Assembly (NCBI GenBank): GCA_015233285.1
Contig: JADFYA010000270.1
Span: 1 to 5,243 of the forward strand
Length of the DNA: 5,243 nucleotides
Source: Deltaproteobacteria bacterium
GTDB taxonomy: Bacteria; Desulfobacterota; JADFXK01
Reading direction: 5' to 3'
Numbering within the stretch: the stretch's first letter is position 1; each line of letters starts with the position of its first letter. This document shows positions 1 through 5,243 of the stretch, in pieces. Under the pieces are notes generated by a model that was not told the DNA's origin, ran no database searches, and saw nothing but the letters and a program-made list of their open reading frames with translations. A program made the translations under genes and the position numbers.

Positions 1-2
1 TG

Positions 3-1025
3 GTTGAAACCAAAGGACGGCGGAAGTATTGCATCTTGGAGGATTATCATGCGCCGGTTCAAGGGGAACTGATGTTTAAGGCGGTCAGATTGTATTCCGA
101 TGAGGACAAGGATGTACCTACCCGGCGGCGGGCCACCAGGGTAAAAGGTTCTATGATTTCTGTGATATATGATTTAACGCTACCACTGCCCAAACCGGCC
201 GGCGCCAAAGACGTGGACCGGTTGCTGGAGGGGCGGTCATTGAAGCACCTGGGCGCCCTGGCAGCCCGGGGATGGTCTCCGGATGAGGCCCTGAAGGCCA
301 GGAACAACTTGACCCAGAAGCAGGTCCAGTTGGAAAAACACCAATGCCACGAATGCGCCTTAATCGATCAGTGTTTGCTGGGCCAAGACAAGGCTATCCG
401 GCGGACCATTGCCAGAATTTCTTATTATCGTCGGCAGTTTGATCTCAAAGAGAATTTTTTGTGGCACAGCTTTCTCCGGCATCTGAATTTTCTCAAGGCA
501 GAGGGTTTCGTGGATGGCGAGGATAACCTGACTTTTGACGGCGTCTGGGCCTGTCGGTTACGATTAGACCAGCCGCTGTTAATTGCGGAATTAATCCGAC
601 GGAATACCTTACCCCAAAAAAATCCGGCTCTATTGGCCGGGCTGATTGCTCCATTTGTGGGAGATCGGGGCCCGGAGATGGCTTTGCCCATGGGCAAGGG
701 CTTCAGAGAAGACTTGCTGGTCCCGGCCTTCACCAGGATGGTCAGCTCAATTCAGCCGCTCCACCAACGGATGAAGGAAGCCGGTTTTCCTGGTCCGGCC
801 ATTCAGTATTGGCCGGCGGCGACCATGTATGCCTGGGCGTCCAACACCTCTTGGGAAGACACCCTGGCCCTGGCCGGGATCGATGAAGGAGACCTGGCCA
901 TGCTCATTTTTCGGACGGCGGACAACCTGCGGCAGGTGGCATCCCTTAGGGATACTCACCCGGCCCTGGCGGCCACGGCGGCCGAAGCCGTAGATCTGAT
1001 CATGCGCGAACCAATCGTGGACTAA
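3..1025 (+). CDS. Ski2/Mtr4-like DEAD/DEAH-box helicase, C-terminal part (5' truncated)
   Basis: This is the last 340 residues of a superfamily 2 helicase. The frame is open to the left edge, so the TTG at 36 is an internal leucine codon, not a start. The helicase motifs (Walker A, DExH) lie upstream of the window. The visible part begins in the region that follows the helicase core in Ski2/Mtr4/HelY proteins. From about 530 it matches the DSHCT domain: a GVWACRLR segment, then LLIAELIRR and PALLAGLIAPFV, then YAWASNTSWEDTL, DEGDLAMLIFRTADNLRQV and a closing DLIMREPIVD. That order of segments is typical of Mtr4/Ski2 C-termini. A Cys-x2-Cys-x5-Cys cluster (codons at 345-374) precedes it. Family members unwind structured RNA, often for decay or processing; the substrate here is unknown. 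The gene converges on the chemoreceptor gene with a 15-base gap and looks functionally separate from it. Confidence 0.85.
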   Translation, partial: VETKGRRKYCILEDYHAPVQGELMFKAVRLYSDEDKDVPTRRRATRVKGSMISVIYDLTLPLPKPAGAKDVDRLLEGRSLKHLGALAARGWSPDEALKARNNLTQKQVQLEKHQCHECALIDQCLLGQDKAIRRTIARISYYRRQFDLKENFLWHSFLRHLNFLKAEGFVDGEDNLTFDGVWACRLRLDQPLLIAELIRRNTLPQKNPALLAGLIAPFVGDRGPEMALPMGKGFREDLLVPAFTRMVSSIQPLHQRMKEAGFPGPAIQYWPAATMYAWASNTSWEDTLALAGIDEGDLAMLIFRTADNLRQVASLRDTHPALAATAAEAVDLIMREPIVD

Positions 1026-1040
1026 TCGCCGCCGGTGCGG

Positions 1041-3041
1041 TTAGAACTCACTGAAGTCGCTGTCCAGGGGGATAATTTCGGCTGGTCGGGTGGCCCCGGT
1101 TTTGGCCGTTGAGATCGGCTTTTGGTAGCCGTTCCGGCTCACTTCGGCCCCGGCCGGCGGGAGCGGCTGAGCCGATTTAATGATCTGGAGTGATGGTCGG
1201 TTAGGGTTTGATGGAGTTTTTGGGACACCGTTATCCCGGCGGCCGCCCACCAAGACCGTCATCTGGGTTACAAAATCCTTCATTTCCACAGCCTGATCGT
1301 GCAATTGATCCGAGGCGGAAGCCGATTCTTCGGCATGAGAGGCCGTCTGCTGAGTCACTTTTTCCATTTCCCCGATGGCCACGTTAATTTGATTGATTCC
1401 CTGAGCCTGTTCCGCAGAACCCGCCGCTATCTCACTGACCAATTCCGCGACTTGATCGGCGCTCCTGGCCACCTGGATAAAGGCATCATTGGTTTCGTAT
1501 AATAATTCCGACCCTTCTTTCACCCTCCTGGTGGTATCTTCAATCATCTCCGCGGTGTTCTTGGCTGCTTCGGCCGCCCTGAGGGCCAGGTTACGGACTT
1601 CTTGGGCCACCACTGCAAATCCGGCCCCGGCCTCACCCGCCCGGGCCGCCTCTACGGCCGCATTCAAGGCCAGCAAATTGGTTTGGAAGGCAATTTCGTC
1701 AATTGTTTTGACAATTCTGACCGTCTGTTCGCTGGACCGGGTGATCTCGGACATGGACTGGGTCAACTGGTTCATGGAATTGTTGGCCGTGGCCACAATT
1801 TTTCCGGCCGCTTGCATCAGTCTATCGGCTTCATTGGCGCTGTCGGCGTTCCGCTTAATCATGGCCGACATTTCTTCCATGCCGGATGATGTCTCTTCGA
1901 TGGAGGCTGATTGTTGAGAGGCGCCCTCAGCCAGAGAATGACCGGCCGTGGAGACCTGGACGGAAGCGGCGGCGACCTGGTTGGCGGCCTCATTCAGCCC
2001 GATAATTATCCGTCTGATTGGTTTGGTAATGCTGAAGGTAATGATCAGGGCGACCAGCAGACCCAAGACTGCGGCCGTGGGTAGTCCGATGACCATCATC
2101 CGGGAGGTCAGAGACAGGTCCGAGGTGGCCTCTGACGAGATCGTAAGTGTTTCAGCCATGCCTTTTTCGGCGATGGCTTTGGCCGCGTCAAGAACGTCCA
2201 TGGCCACGGCGCCCCGCTTTTGGTGGAGTTCTTGTTGAGCCGACCAGTTATGGACCAGGTTGGTCAGGGCGTTTTTGTAGGTCCGGCTGGCCTGAAGGCT
2301 TTCCTCAATTTCCCGGAGATTGATTTCCTGCCGGGTGATGGACTTGAGGTCTCGGAGTTTTTGTTCGATGCTGTCGGAAATCTTTACGGCCTCTTGGATC
2401 AACTTCGGATCGTTTAGCGCTTGAGCCTTAAAATTGGCCACTTGAACTTTATTGACCAGGCCGGTGATGTCACCGGACAGAATGATTTTATCTAACCGTT
2501 CCTCCAACATGCCTTTGCTCACACCTTCGTCGATCTCTTTTCTCATGGTTTCGCATTGGCTGGTCAAGAATGCACTGCAGTTTTGCATATAATCGGCAGC
2601 CGCCCGGTCAAGGGTTTTCCTGATACGGGCCAGTTCCTGATTTTTGGTCACGGTTTCTGCGACCATTTTTTCATACTCCACGACTCTGACTTTTGTTTTG
2701 GTTACCGCCTCCCCCAGCAACGTCAAATGTGGAGACCTGGCGACCAGGTCGGTGGCTTCAGCGATGTATTGCTTGACCAGAGCCAGGTTCTTTCCGGTCT
2801 CGGCCAGATAGTTTTCATTCTCGCTCAAGGCATAGCCCCGCATGGCCAGCATGGTCGAATGGGCGGATCTCTCCAGGTTGTTGGCGATGGCCACCTCCGG
2901 TACGAATGCTTTAGACAGCTTCTCGGAACTACTTTTGACCCGACCCATGTGCCACACTGCCACGCCGCCCAGGACGCAGGCGACCACGATAAAGGCGCTG
3001 AAAGCTCCTCCGATTTTTGTCCCTAATTTCTGATTATACAT
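1041..3041 (-). CDS. Transmembrane methyl-accepting chemotaxis protein with long helical periplasmic sensor
   Basis: This is a complete 666-residue chemoreceptor. Transmembrane segment 1 is at about residues 11-31 and segment 2 at about 315-337. Between them is a roughly 280-residue, all-helical periplasmic domain. Its size and its [24 protein letters not shown] start resemble the HBM (helical bimodular) sensor class; that assignment is likely but not proven. A HAMP-like linker begins at SITKPIRR (337-344). The cytoplasmic hairpin tip is canonical (about 449-487: [22 protein letters not shown], then [13 protein letters not shown]) and binds CheA and CheW. Gln/Glu-rich methylation-type stretches lie at about 374-390 and 562-575. 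A Pro-rich linker (about 600-658) ends in DFSEF, which fits the aromatic CheR-docking pentapeptide pattern. The ATG start is supported by GGGAG seven bases upstream and by the transmembrane segment directly after it. Ligand unknown. No cheA, cheW or cheR gene is in the window. Confidence 0.93.
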   Translation of the reverse strand: MYNQKLGTKIGGAFSAFIVVACVLGGVAVWHMGRVKSSSEKLSKAFVPEVAIANNLERSAHSTMLAMRGYALSENENYLAETGKNLALVKQYIAEATDLVARSPHLTLLGEAVTKTKVRVVEYEKMVAETVTKNQELARIRKTLDRAAADYMQNCSAFLTSQCETMRKEIDEGVSKGMLEERLDKIILSGDITGLVNKVQVANFKAQALNDPKLIQEAVKISDSIEQKLRDLKSITRQEINLREIEESLQASRTYKNALTNLVHNWSAQQELHQKRGAVAMDVLDAAKAIAEKGMAETLTISSEATSDLSLTSRMMVIGLPTAAVLGLLVALIITFSITKPIRRIIIGLNEAANQVAAASVQVSTAGHSLAEGASQQSASIEETSSGMEEMSAMIKRNADSANEADRLMQAAGKIVATANNSMNQLTQSMSEITRSSEQTVRIVKTIDEIAFQTNLLALNAAVEAARAGEAGAGFAVVAQEVRNLALRAAEAAKNTAEMIEDTTRRVKEGSELLYETNDAFIQVARSADQVAELVSEIAAGSAEQAQGINQINVAIGEMEKVTQQTASHAEESASASDQLHDQAVEMKDFVTQMTVLVGGRRDNGVPKTPSNPNRPSLQIIKSAQPLPPAGAEVSRNGYQKPISTAKTGATRPAEIIPLDSDFSEF

Positions 3042-3048
3042 TGAAAAA

Positions 3049-3053
3049 CTCCC
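3049..3053 (-). promoter_or_regulatory. Ribosome binding site of the chemoreceptor gene
   Basis: GGGAG on the - strand lies seven bases (TTTTTCA) before the ATG at 3041. It supports that start, and no better in-frame start is apparent upstream. Confidence 0.7.
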
Positions 3054-3121
3054 ATTGACGACACTTAAGAAATGGGCCCCCCTCCATCAAGGTGATGCCA
3101 GAAGTGGTTATTGGCCCTCAA

Positions 3122-3137
3122 AACATTTAGAAATGTT
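3122..3137. repeat. Inverted repeat upstream of the chemoreceptor gene
   Basis: AACATTT and AAATGTT form a perfect 7-base inverted repeat with a 2-base centre, about 80 bases before the chemoreceptor start. The size and symmetry suit a dimeric regulator's operator. It could also be a weak hairpin on the - strand, where it runs into only four T residues. The role is not established. Confidence 0.4.
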
Positions 3138-3150
3138 CATAGATCCGGGT

Positions 3151-3178
3151 GCCTGCAGGGCTGAGACAAGATGCAGGC
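3151..3178. repeat. Stem-loop between the receiver-like gene and the chemoreceptor gene
   Basis: GCCTGCA and TGCAGGC are perfect 7-base arms around a 14-base loop. In the - strand transcript this hairpin lies about 50 bases after the receiver-like stop codon. No T-tract follows it, so it is not a convincing intrinsic terminator. It might attenuate read-through or protect a 3' end, which would decide whether the two genes share a transcript. Confidence 0.4.
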
Positions 3179-3230
3179 GGTCTTACTTCTATTCATAACT
3201 GCAAGGCAATCCTGGTTGCATGGCATAATT

Positions 3231-3647
3231 CTAGGCGGTGGCGGCGGCATAACCGCAGTATTGAGGTTGTCCATTTCGGGCACTGATGGTCAGGCATTTC
3301 CTGATCACCTCCACGACATCTTGAAGATCGCCATCTGCATAACTCATGTAGCGCGGATACAAAGCATGACCTACAGCCACAGTATTCTCTTCTTTGTCAG
3401 GGAGAATAAGGATCATTTTGACATCCAGGAGAAGATCACGAATAAGCAATAACCCCAACAAATCCTCCTTACTGTCGGTAAACACGATGCCGAGTGTCAT
3501 GTCCTTAAGGGGTTGACGAAGCCGGCGTGACATATCATCCATAGTGCGACAGATGTCGAGGTCTGACTTGGGGACCAGAGTTTCAATCTCTGACCGGAGC
3601 CGTCCCGCAAGACCATCATCAGTTTTGGCGTAGAATAATAGATTCAT
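3231..3647 (-). CDS. Degenerate receiver-like protein (pseudo-receiver), 138 residues
   Basis: I do not recognise a named family. The length and predicted alternation of strands and helices match a stand-alone response-regulator receiver domain: NLLFYA (strand 1), GLAGRLRSEIETL (helix 1), DLDICRT (strand 2), LGIVFTD (strand 3), KMILILPD (strand 4), RYMSY (strand 5) and LQDVVEVIRKCL (helix 5). The usual acidic pair after strand 1 is replaced by Tyr-Ala-Lys. The Thr/Ser after strand 4 is Pro83, and the strand-5 Lys is Tyr or Ala. Only Asp58 could stand for the phospho-acceptor. Phosphorylation in the normal way is therefore unlikely, and binding or scaffolding is a better guess. An in-frame TTG at 3665 would add six residues, but it overlaps the strong AAAGGAGG. 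The ATG at 3647, seven bases after that site, is the start. The gene lies between the sigma54 activator and the chemoreceptor, on the same strand as both. The fold assignment is inference. Confidence 0.8.
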   Translation of the reverse strand: MNLLFYAKTDDGLAGRLRSEIETLVPKSDLDICRTMDDMSRRLRQPLKDMTLGIVFTDSKEDLLGLLLIRDLLLDVKMILILPDKEENTVAVGHALYPRYMSYADGDLQDVVEVIRKCLTISARNGQPQYCGYAAATA

Positions 3648-3654
3648 ATTCGAT

Positions 3655-3662
3655 CCTCCTTT
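3655..3662 (-). promoter_or_regulatory. Strong ribosome binding site that fixes the start of the receiver-like gene
   Basis: AAAGGAGG on the - strand, with seven bases (ATCGAAT) to the ATG at 3647. Its position rules out the upstream in-frame TTG at 3665, which would place the site inside the coding region. Confidence 0.85.
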
Positions 3663-3732
3663 CAACCGGTATGCTTGAGCTTAATAACAGGAGCCGGGTG
3701 GCGTTTCGACCAGATAGTTTTTGATGTGTTGA

Positions 3733-3761
3733 TTTAAATGCTATGATTCACATGCAGTCAA
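3733..3761 (-). promoter_or_regulatory. Candidate sigma70-type promoter of the receiver-like gene
   Basis: On the - strand, TTGACT (3761-3756, five of six to TTGACA) is followed by exactly 17 bases and then TTTAAA (3738-3733, four of six to TATAAT). It would give a leader of roughly 80 bases. It could be an alternative to the sigma54-type promoter just upstream, and either or both may be used. Confidence 0.4.
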
Positions 3762-3782
3762 GCAGATCCGACTACCTTTTTC

Positions 3783-3802
3783 TCTATCAACAAACGTGCC
3801 AA
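3783..3802 (-). promoter_or_regulatory. Candidate sigma54 (-24/-12) promoter of the receiver-like gene
   Basis: On the - strand, TTGGCACG, then four bases, then TTGAT. This agrees with the YTGGCACG-N4-TTGCW consensus except for A in place of C in the -12 GC. The GG and the -12 dinucleotide are ten bases apart, as the factor requires. Transcription would start near 3775, giving a leader of about 128 bases. The nearest upstream gene encodes a sigma54-dependent activator, so both promoter type and activator are present together. Confidence 0.55.
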
Positions 3803-3814
3803 CCATCCGGATGG
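3803..3814. repeat. 12-base perfect palindrome next to the sigma54-type promoter
   Basis: CCATCCGGATGG is a perfect palindrome ending directly beside the -24 element, at about -28 to -39 from the predicted start. Activator sites for sigma54 promoters usually lie further upstream, so this position would better suit a repressor or a site modulating polymerase binding. It may also be chance in GC-rich DNA. Confidence 0.35.
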
Positions 3815-3840
3815 CCGGGCCGTAAAATATTAGTTGAATT

Positions 3841-4029
3841 ATGTCGGAAGGATGGAGATGGGTGCCTGGCAAAATCAGACGAGGGCGGGTGAAACCGTTA
3901 TACTGGGTGCGGGATTCAGGATTGAAAACGGAGATGACGTTTTATTTGTTTGAGGCTACGGCGGAAGCTGTATATTGTTTAAATTTTAATTTGTTAGGCA
4001 AACTGGAGAGCGGCCGGAGAGAGAAATGA
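3841..4029 (+). CDS. Doubtful small ORF, 62 residues
   Basis: This ORF opens with ATG shortly after an in-frame stop. It encodes a basic, Trp-containing 62-residue peptide of no recognised family. There is no Shine-Dalgarno sequence before the ATG (the preceding bases are AT-rich), which argues against translation. In its favour, its TGA stop overlaps the ATG of the next small ORF as ATGA, the usual form of translational coupling. It lies on the strand opposite to the flanking genes, just upstream of the sigma54-type promoter. It may be a chance reading frame through a regulatory region. Confidence 0.15.
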   Translation: MSEGWRWVPGKIRRGRVKPLYWVRDSGLKTEMTFYLFEATAEAVYCLNFNLLGKLESGRREK

Positions 4030-4199
4030 AGGCTTCCCGAGGCAGTCCTGAAAGAAAGAATGATTCTTTAAAAGAGGAAAAGGGATTCATTGCCGGAGGA
4101 TTAATAGAGATTTTAATTTGGCTGAAAACAAGCCTGACCAGAAAGGCATGGGGGAAAGACTCCTTCAACAAAACTATCTTGTTTCTGGTTGCCTCATAA
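4026..4199 (+). CDS. Possible small protein, 57 residues, unknown function
   Basis: An ATG preceded by GGAG at a six-base spacing (4016-4019) opens a 57-codon frame ending in TAA. The peptide has a charged, Lys/Glu-rich N-terminus (about residues 9-19), a hydrophobic stretch FIAGGLIEILIWL (21-33), a basic segment (34-44) and a hydrophobic end ILFLVAS. It could be membrane-associated, but I recognise no family. Its start overlaps the stop of the upstream ORF. It lies in the gap between two - strand genes and would be transcribed toward the activator gene. The ribosome binding site is the only positive evidence, so this is a candidate, not a firm gene. Confidence 0.25.
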   Translation: MKASRGSPERKNDSLKEEKGFIAGGLIEILIWLKTSLTRKAWGKDSFNKTILFLVAS

Positions 4200-4209
4200 G
4201 AGCAACCAG
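4185..4209. repeat. Stem-loop at the 3' side of the activator gene
   Basis: CTGGTTGC and GCAACCAG are perfect 8-base arms around a 9-base loop. The stem begins 14 bases past the activator stop codon. It could end or protect the activator transcript, but no T-tract follows on either strand. The right arm is itself one unit of the adjoining tandem repeat. Confidence 0.4.
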
Positions 4210-4220
4210 CAACCAGCAAC
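4201..4220. repeat. Short tandem repeat, AGCAACC unit
   Basis: Almost three direct copies of the 7-base unit AGCAACC lie between the activator stop codon and the stem-loop. With the inverted copy at 4185-4192 this makes a small repeat cluster. It is too short to be a CRISPR array. Confidence 0.75.
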
Positions 4221-4222
4221 TA

Positions 4223-5243
4223 TCAAGGCTGGTAGTAGGGGATATCGTATTTTTTCAGCAAGACGTACAAACGTGATCTGGAAATAGCGGATATTTTAGC
4301 AGCCTTATCCGTATCCCTGGCGGCAGCCTGCATCACGTCTTGAAAATATTGCTTTTCGAAGGCGGCCCGGGCCTCCCGTAAAGGAGGTAAGTTTTCCTTA
4401 TCGTAGGTCTCTTTACGCGTATAATCTGGGGATAGTCTATCTAACCTGTTGATATTTTCCGGAGAATCTTTTTGGAGGGCGACGCGGGCGGCCTCGATTC
4501 GGATATTTATAGGTAAATGGTTTGGAAATAAAGAATTATCCCCCTTAGCCGCGATAATGGCCGTTTCTAAAGTATTAATCAATTCCCGGACGTTTCCCGG
4601 CCAATTGTAAGCCGCCAGGGTCTCCAGGAAGTCCGGTGGCGTGGATTTAACGGGAATGCCGAATCGCTCGCACAACTTGGGGACATAGTGTAAGACCATT
4701 TCTTTGATATCGACGATCCTGTTTCTTAATGGCGGTAGAGTAATCACAAAAGATTTTAAGCGGTACAACAGGTCTTGGCGGAATTTTCCTTCTTGGACCA
4801 TCTGATCCAGATCACGGTTGGTGGCGGCCAGCAATCTGAAGTCGCTCTTGATTTCCCTATTCAGGCCCAAAGGGCGAAAATGTCGTTCTTGAAGAACGCG
4901 GAGAAACGATTTTTGAATGGATAACGGAAGCTCACCAACCTCATCTAAAAACAAGGTGCCGCCGTCAGCTTCCTTGATCAGCCCCATTTGGGCCCTATCG
5001 GCTCCGGTGTACGCCCCTTTCTCGTGCCCGAACAGGATGCCTTCGACCAAAGACTCAGGGAGCGCGGCGCAATCCACTACGACGAAGTTTTTGCCTGCGC
5101 GGGGACTGTTGTCGTGAATGGCGTGGGCAACAACTTCCTTGCCGGAACCGGTCTCGCCGGCGATCAGGACCGCAGTATCACTTGATGCCGCCTGAGCTAC
5201 CTGCTCAAAACAGGCCTGCATTTGCATACTGGTTCCGATAATG
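4223..5243 (-). CDS. Sigma54-dependent transcriptional activator, AAA+ and DNA-binding domains (5' truncated)
   Basis: This is a bacterial enhancer-binding protein of the NtrC family. The 339 visible residues begin at the IIGTS segment that opens the AAA+ domain. The frame runs off the right edge, so the sensor domain (receiver, PAS, GAF or other) is unseen, and the ATG at 5227 is internal. Counting from that ATG, Walker A is GETGSGKE (24-31), the sigma54-contact loop is GAYTGA (71-76), Walker B is TLFLDE (91-96), sensor I is AATNRDL (134-140), the arginine-finger region is FRQDLLYRL (149-157) and sensor II is WPGNVREL (209-216). A Fis-type helix-turn-helix closes the protein at about 303-328. 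All catalytic motifs are intact. It uses ATP hydrolysis to open sigma54 promoter complexes. A near-consensus promoter of that class lies about 430 bases downstream, making the receiver-like gene a plausible target. Confidence 0.95.
   Translation of the reverse strand, partial: IIGTSMQMQACFEQVAQAASSDTAVLIAGETGSGKEVVAHAIHDNSPRAGKNFVVVDCAALPESLVEGILFGHEKGAYTGADRAQMGLIKEADGGTLFLDEVGELPLSIQKSFLRVLQERHFRPLGLNREIKSDFRLLAATNRDLDQMVQEGKFRQDLLYRLKSFVITLPPLRNRIVDIKEMVLHYVPKLCERFGIPVKSTPPDFLETLAAYNWPGNVRELINTLETAIIAAKGDNSLFPNHLPINIRIEAARVALQKDSPENINRLDRLSPDYTRKETYDKENLPPLREARAAFEKQYFQDVMQAAARDTDKAAKISAISRSRLYVLLKKYDIPYYQP

Larger units (their letters stand above)
3666..4222. other. 557-base region without a firm gene
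   Basis: This stretch lies between the receiver-like gene and the activator gene. It holds two candidate promoters and a palindrome serving the receiver-like gene, two doubtful + strand small ORFs, an AT-rich patch at about 3971-3996 and the repeat cluster at 4185-4220. The AT-rich patch is about 200 bases upstream of the predicted sigma54 start, where bending proteins or activators often bind. I could not identify a specific activator or IHF site. Confidence 0.6.

Noticed and set aside
36..38. TTG at 36 as the true start of the left gene
   Set aside because: The frame stays open to the window edge and the protein lacks the helicase core, so the gene begins upstream.
1029..1040. CCGC-CGGT-GCGG hairpin in the convergent gap as a two-way terminator
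   Set aside because: The stem is only four base pairs and no T-tract follows on either strand.
1489..1917. + strand ORFs inside the chemoreceptor gene
   Set aside because: They are antisense shadows of a well-conserved coding region and carry no start signals or recognisable motifs.
3086..3100. TGGCAT-N4-TTGAT on the - strand, like a sigma54 promoter for the chemoreceptor gene
   Set aside because: The spacing between GG and the -12 dinucleotide is nine bases, not ten, and the -12 reads GA; sigma54 tolerates spacing change poorly.
3108..3115. GCCAATAA on the - strand, seven of eight to the flagellar sigma28 -10 element
   Set aside because: No TAAA lies at the required 15-base spacing; the nearest, in CTAAATG, is ten bases away.
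3655..3720. Possible cyclic di-GMP riboswitch in the leader, from a GAAACGCCACCCGGC segment on the - strand
   Set aside because: The other conserved parts of that riboswitch class, including the CAGGGCAAACC-like segment and the closing stem, are not present.
3986..4219. - strand ORF of 77 residues after the activator gene
   Set aside because: No ribosome binding site at its start, it runs through the repeat cluster, and its sequence looks like a reverse reading of the region.

Overview
The window (5,243 bases) reads as ordinary bacterial chromosome of moderate GC content. The mix of genes suggests a deltaproteobacterium in the broad sense (Desulfobacterota). It holds a Ski2/Mtr4-like helicase end, a sigma54 activator with a Fis-type DNA-binding domain, and a long chemoreceptor with an acidic-aromatic C-terminal tail. 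This placement is inferred from gene content only; there is no rRNA or other marker to test it.

Layout: (1) From the left edge to 1025 on the + strand is the C-terminal part of a DEAD/DEAH-box RNA helicase of the Ski2/Mtr4 type; its catalytic core lies outside the window. (2) After a 15-base convergent gap, 1041-3041 on the - strand encodes a complete 666-residue transmembrane methyl-accepting chemotaxis protein with a long helical sensor domain. (3) A 189-base gap with two inverted repeats leads to 3231-3647 (-), a 138-residue receiver-like protein that lacks most of the residues needed for phosphorylation. (4) The region from 3648 to 4222 carries that gene's ribosome binding site and leader, a good sigma70-like promoter, a near-consensus sigma54 promoter, a 12-base palindrome and two doubtful small + strand ORFs that overlap by ATGA. 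It ends in a short repeat cluster. (5) From 4223 to the right edge (-) is the AAA+ and DNA-binding portion of a sigma54-dependent activator, whose N-terminal sensor part is cut off.

The three main - strand genes run in the same direction: activator, receiver-like protein, chemoreceptor. The most coherent reading, which is inference, is a small signalling cluster. In it the sigma54 activator drives the promoter at about 3783-3802, expressing the receiver-like protein and perhaps, by read-through, the chemoreceptor. The helicase is convergent and probably unrelated. I found no mobile element, CRISPR array, tRNA or rRNA, and no plainly new multi-gene system. The points most worth a second look are the degenerate receiver, its sigma54 promoter beside a sigma54 activator gene, and the coupled small ORFs.
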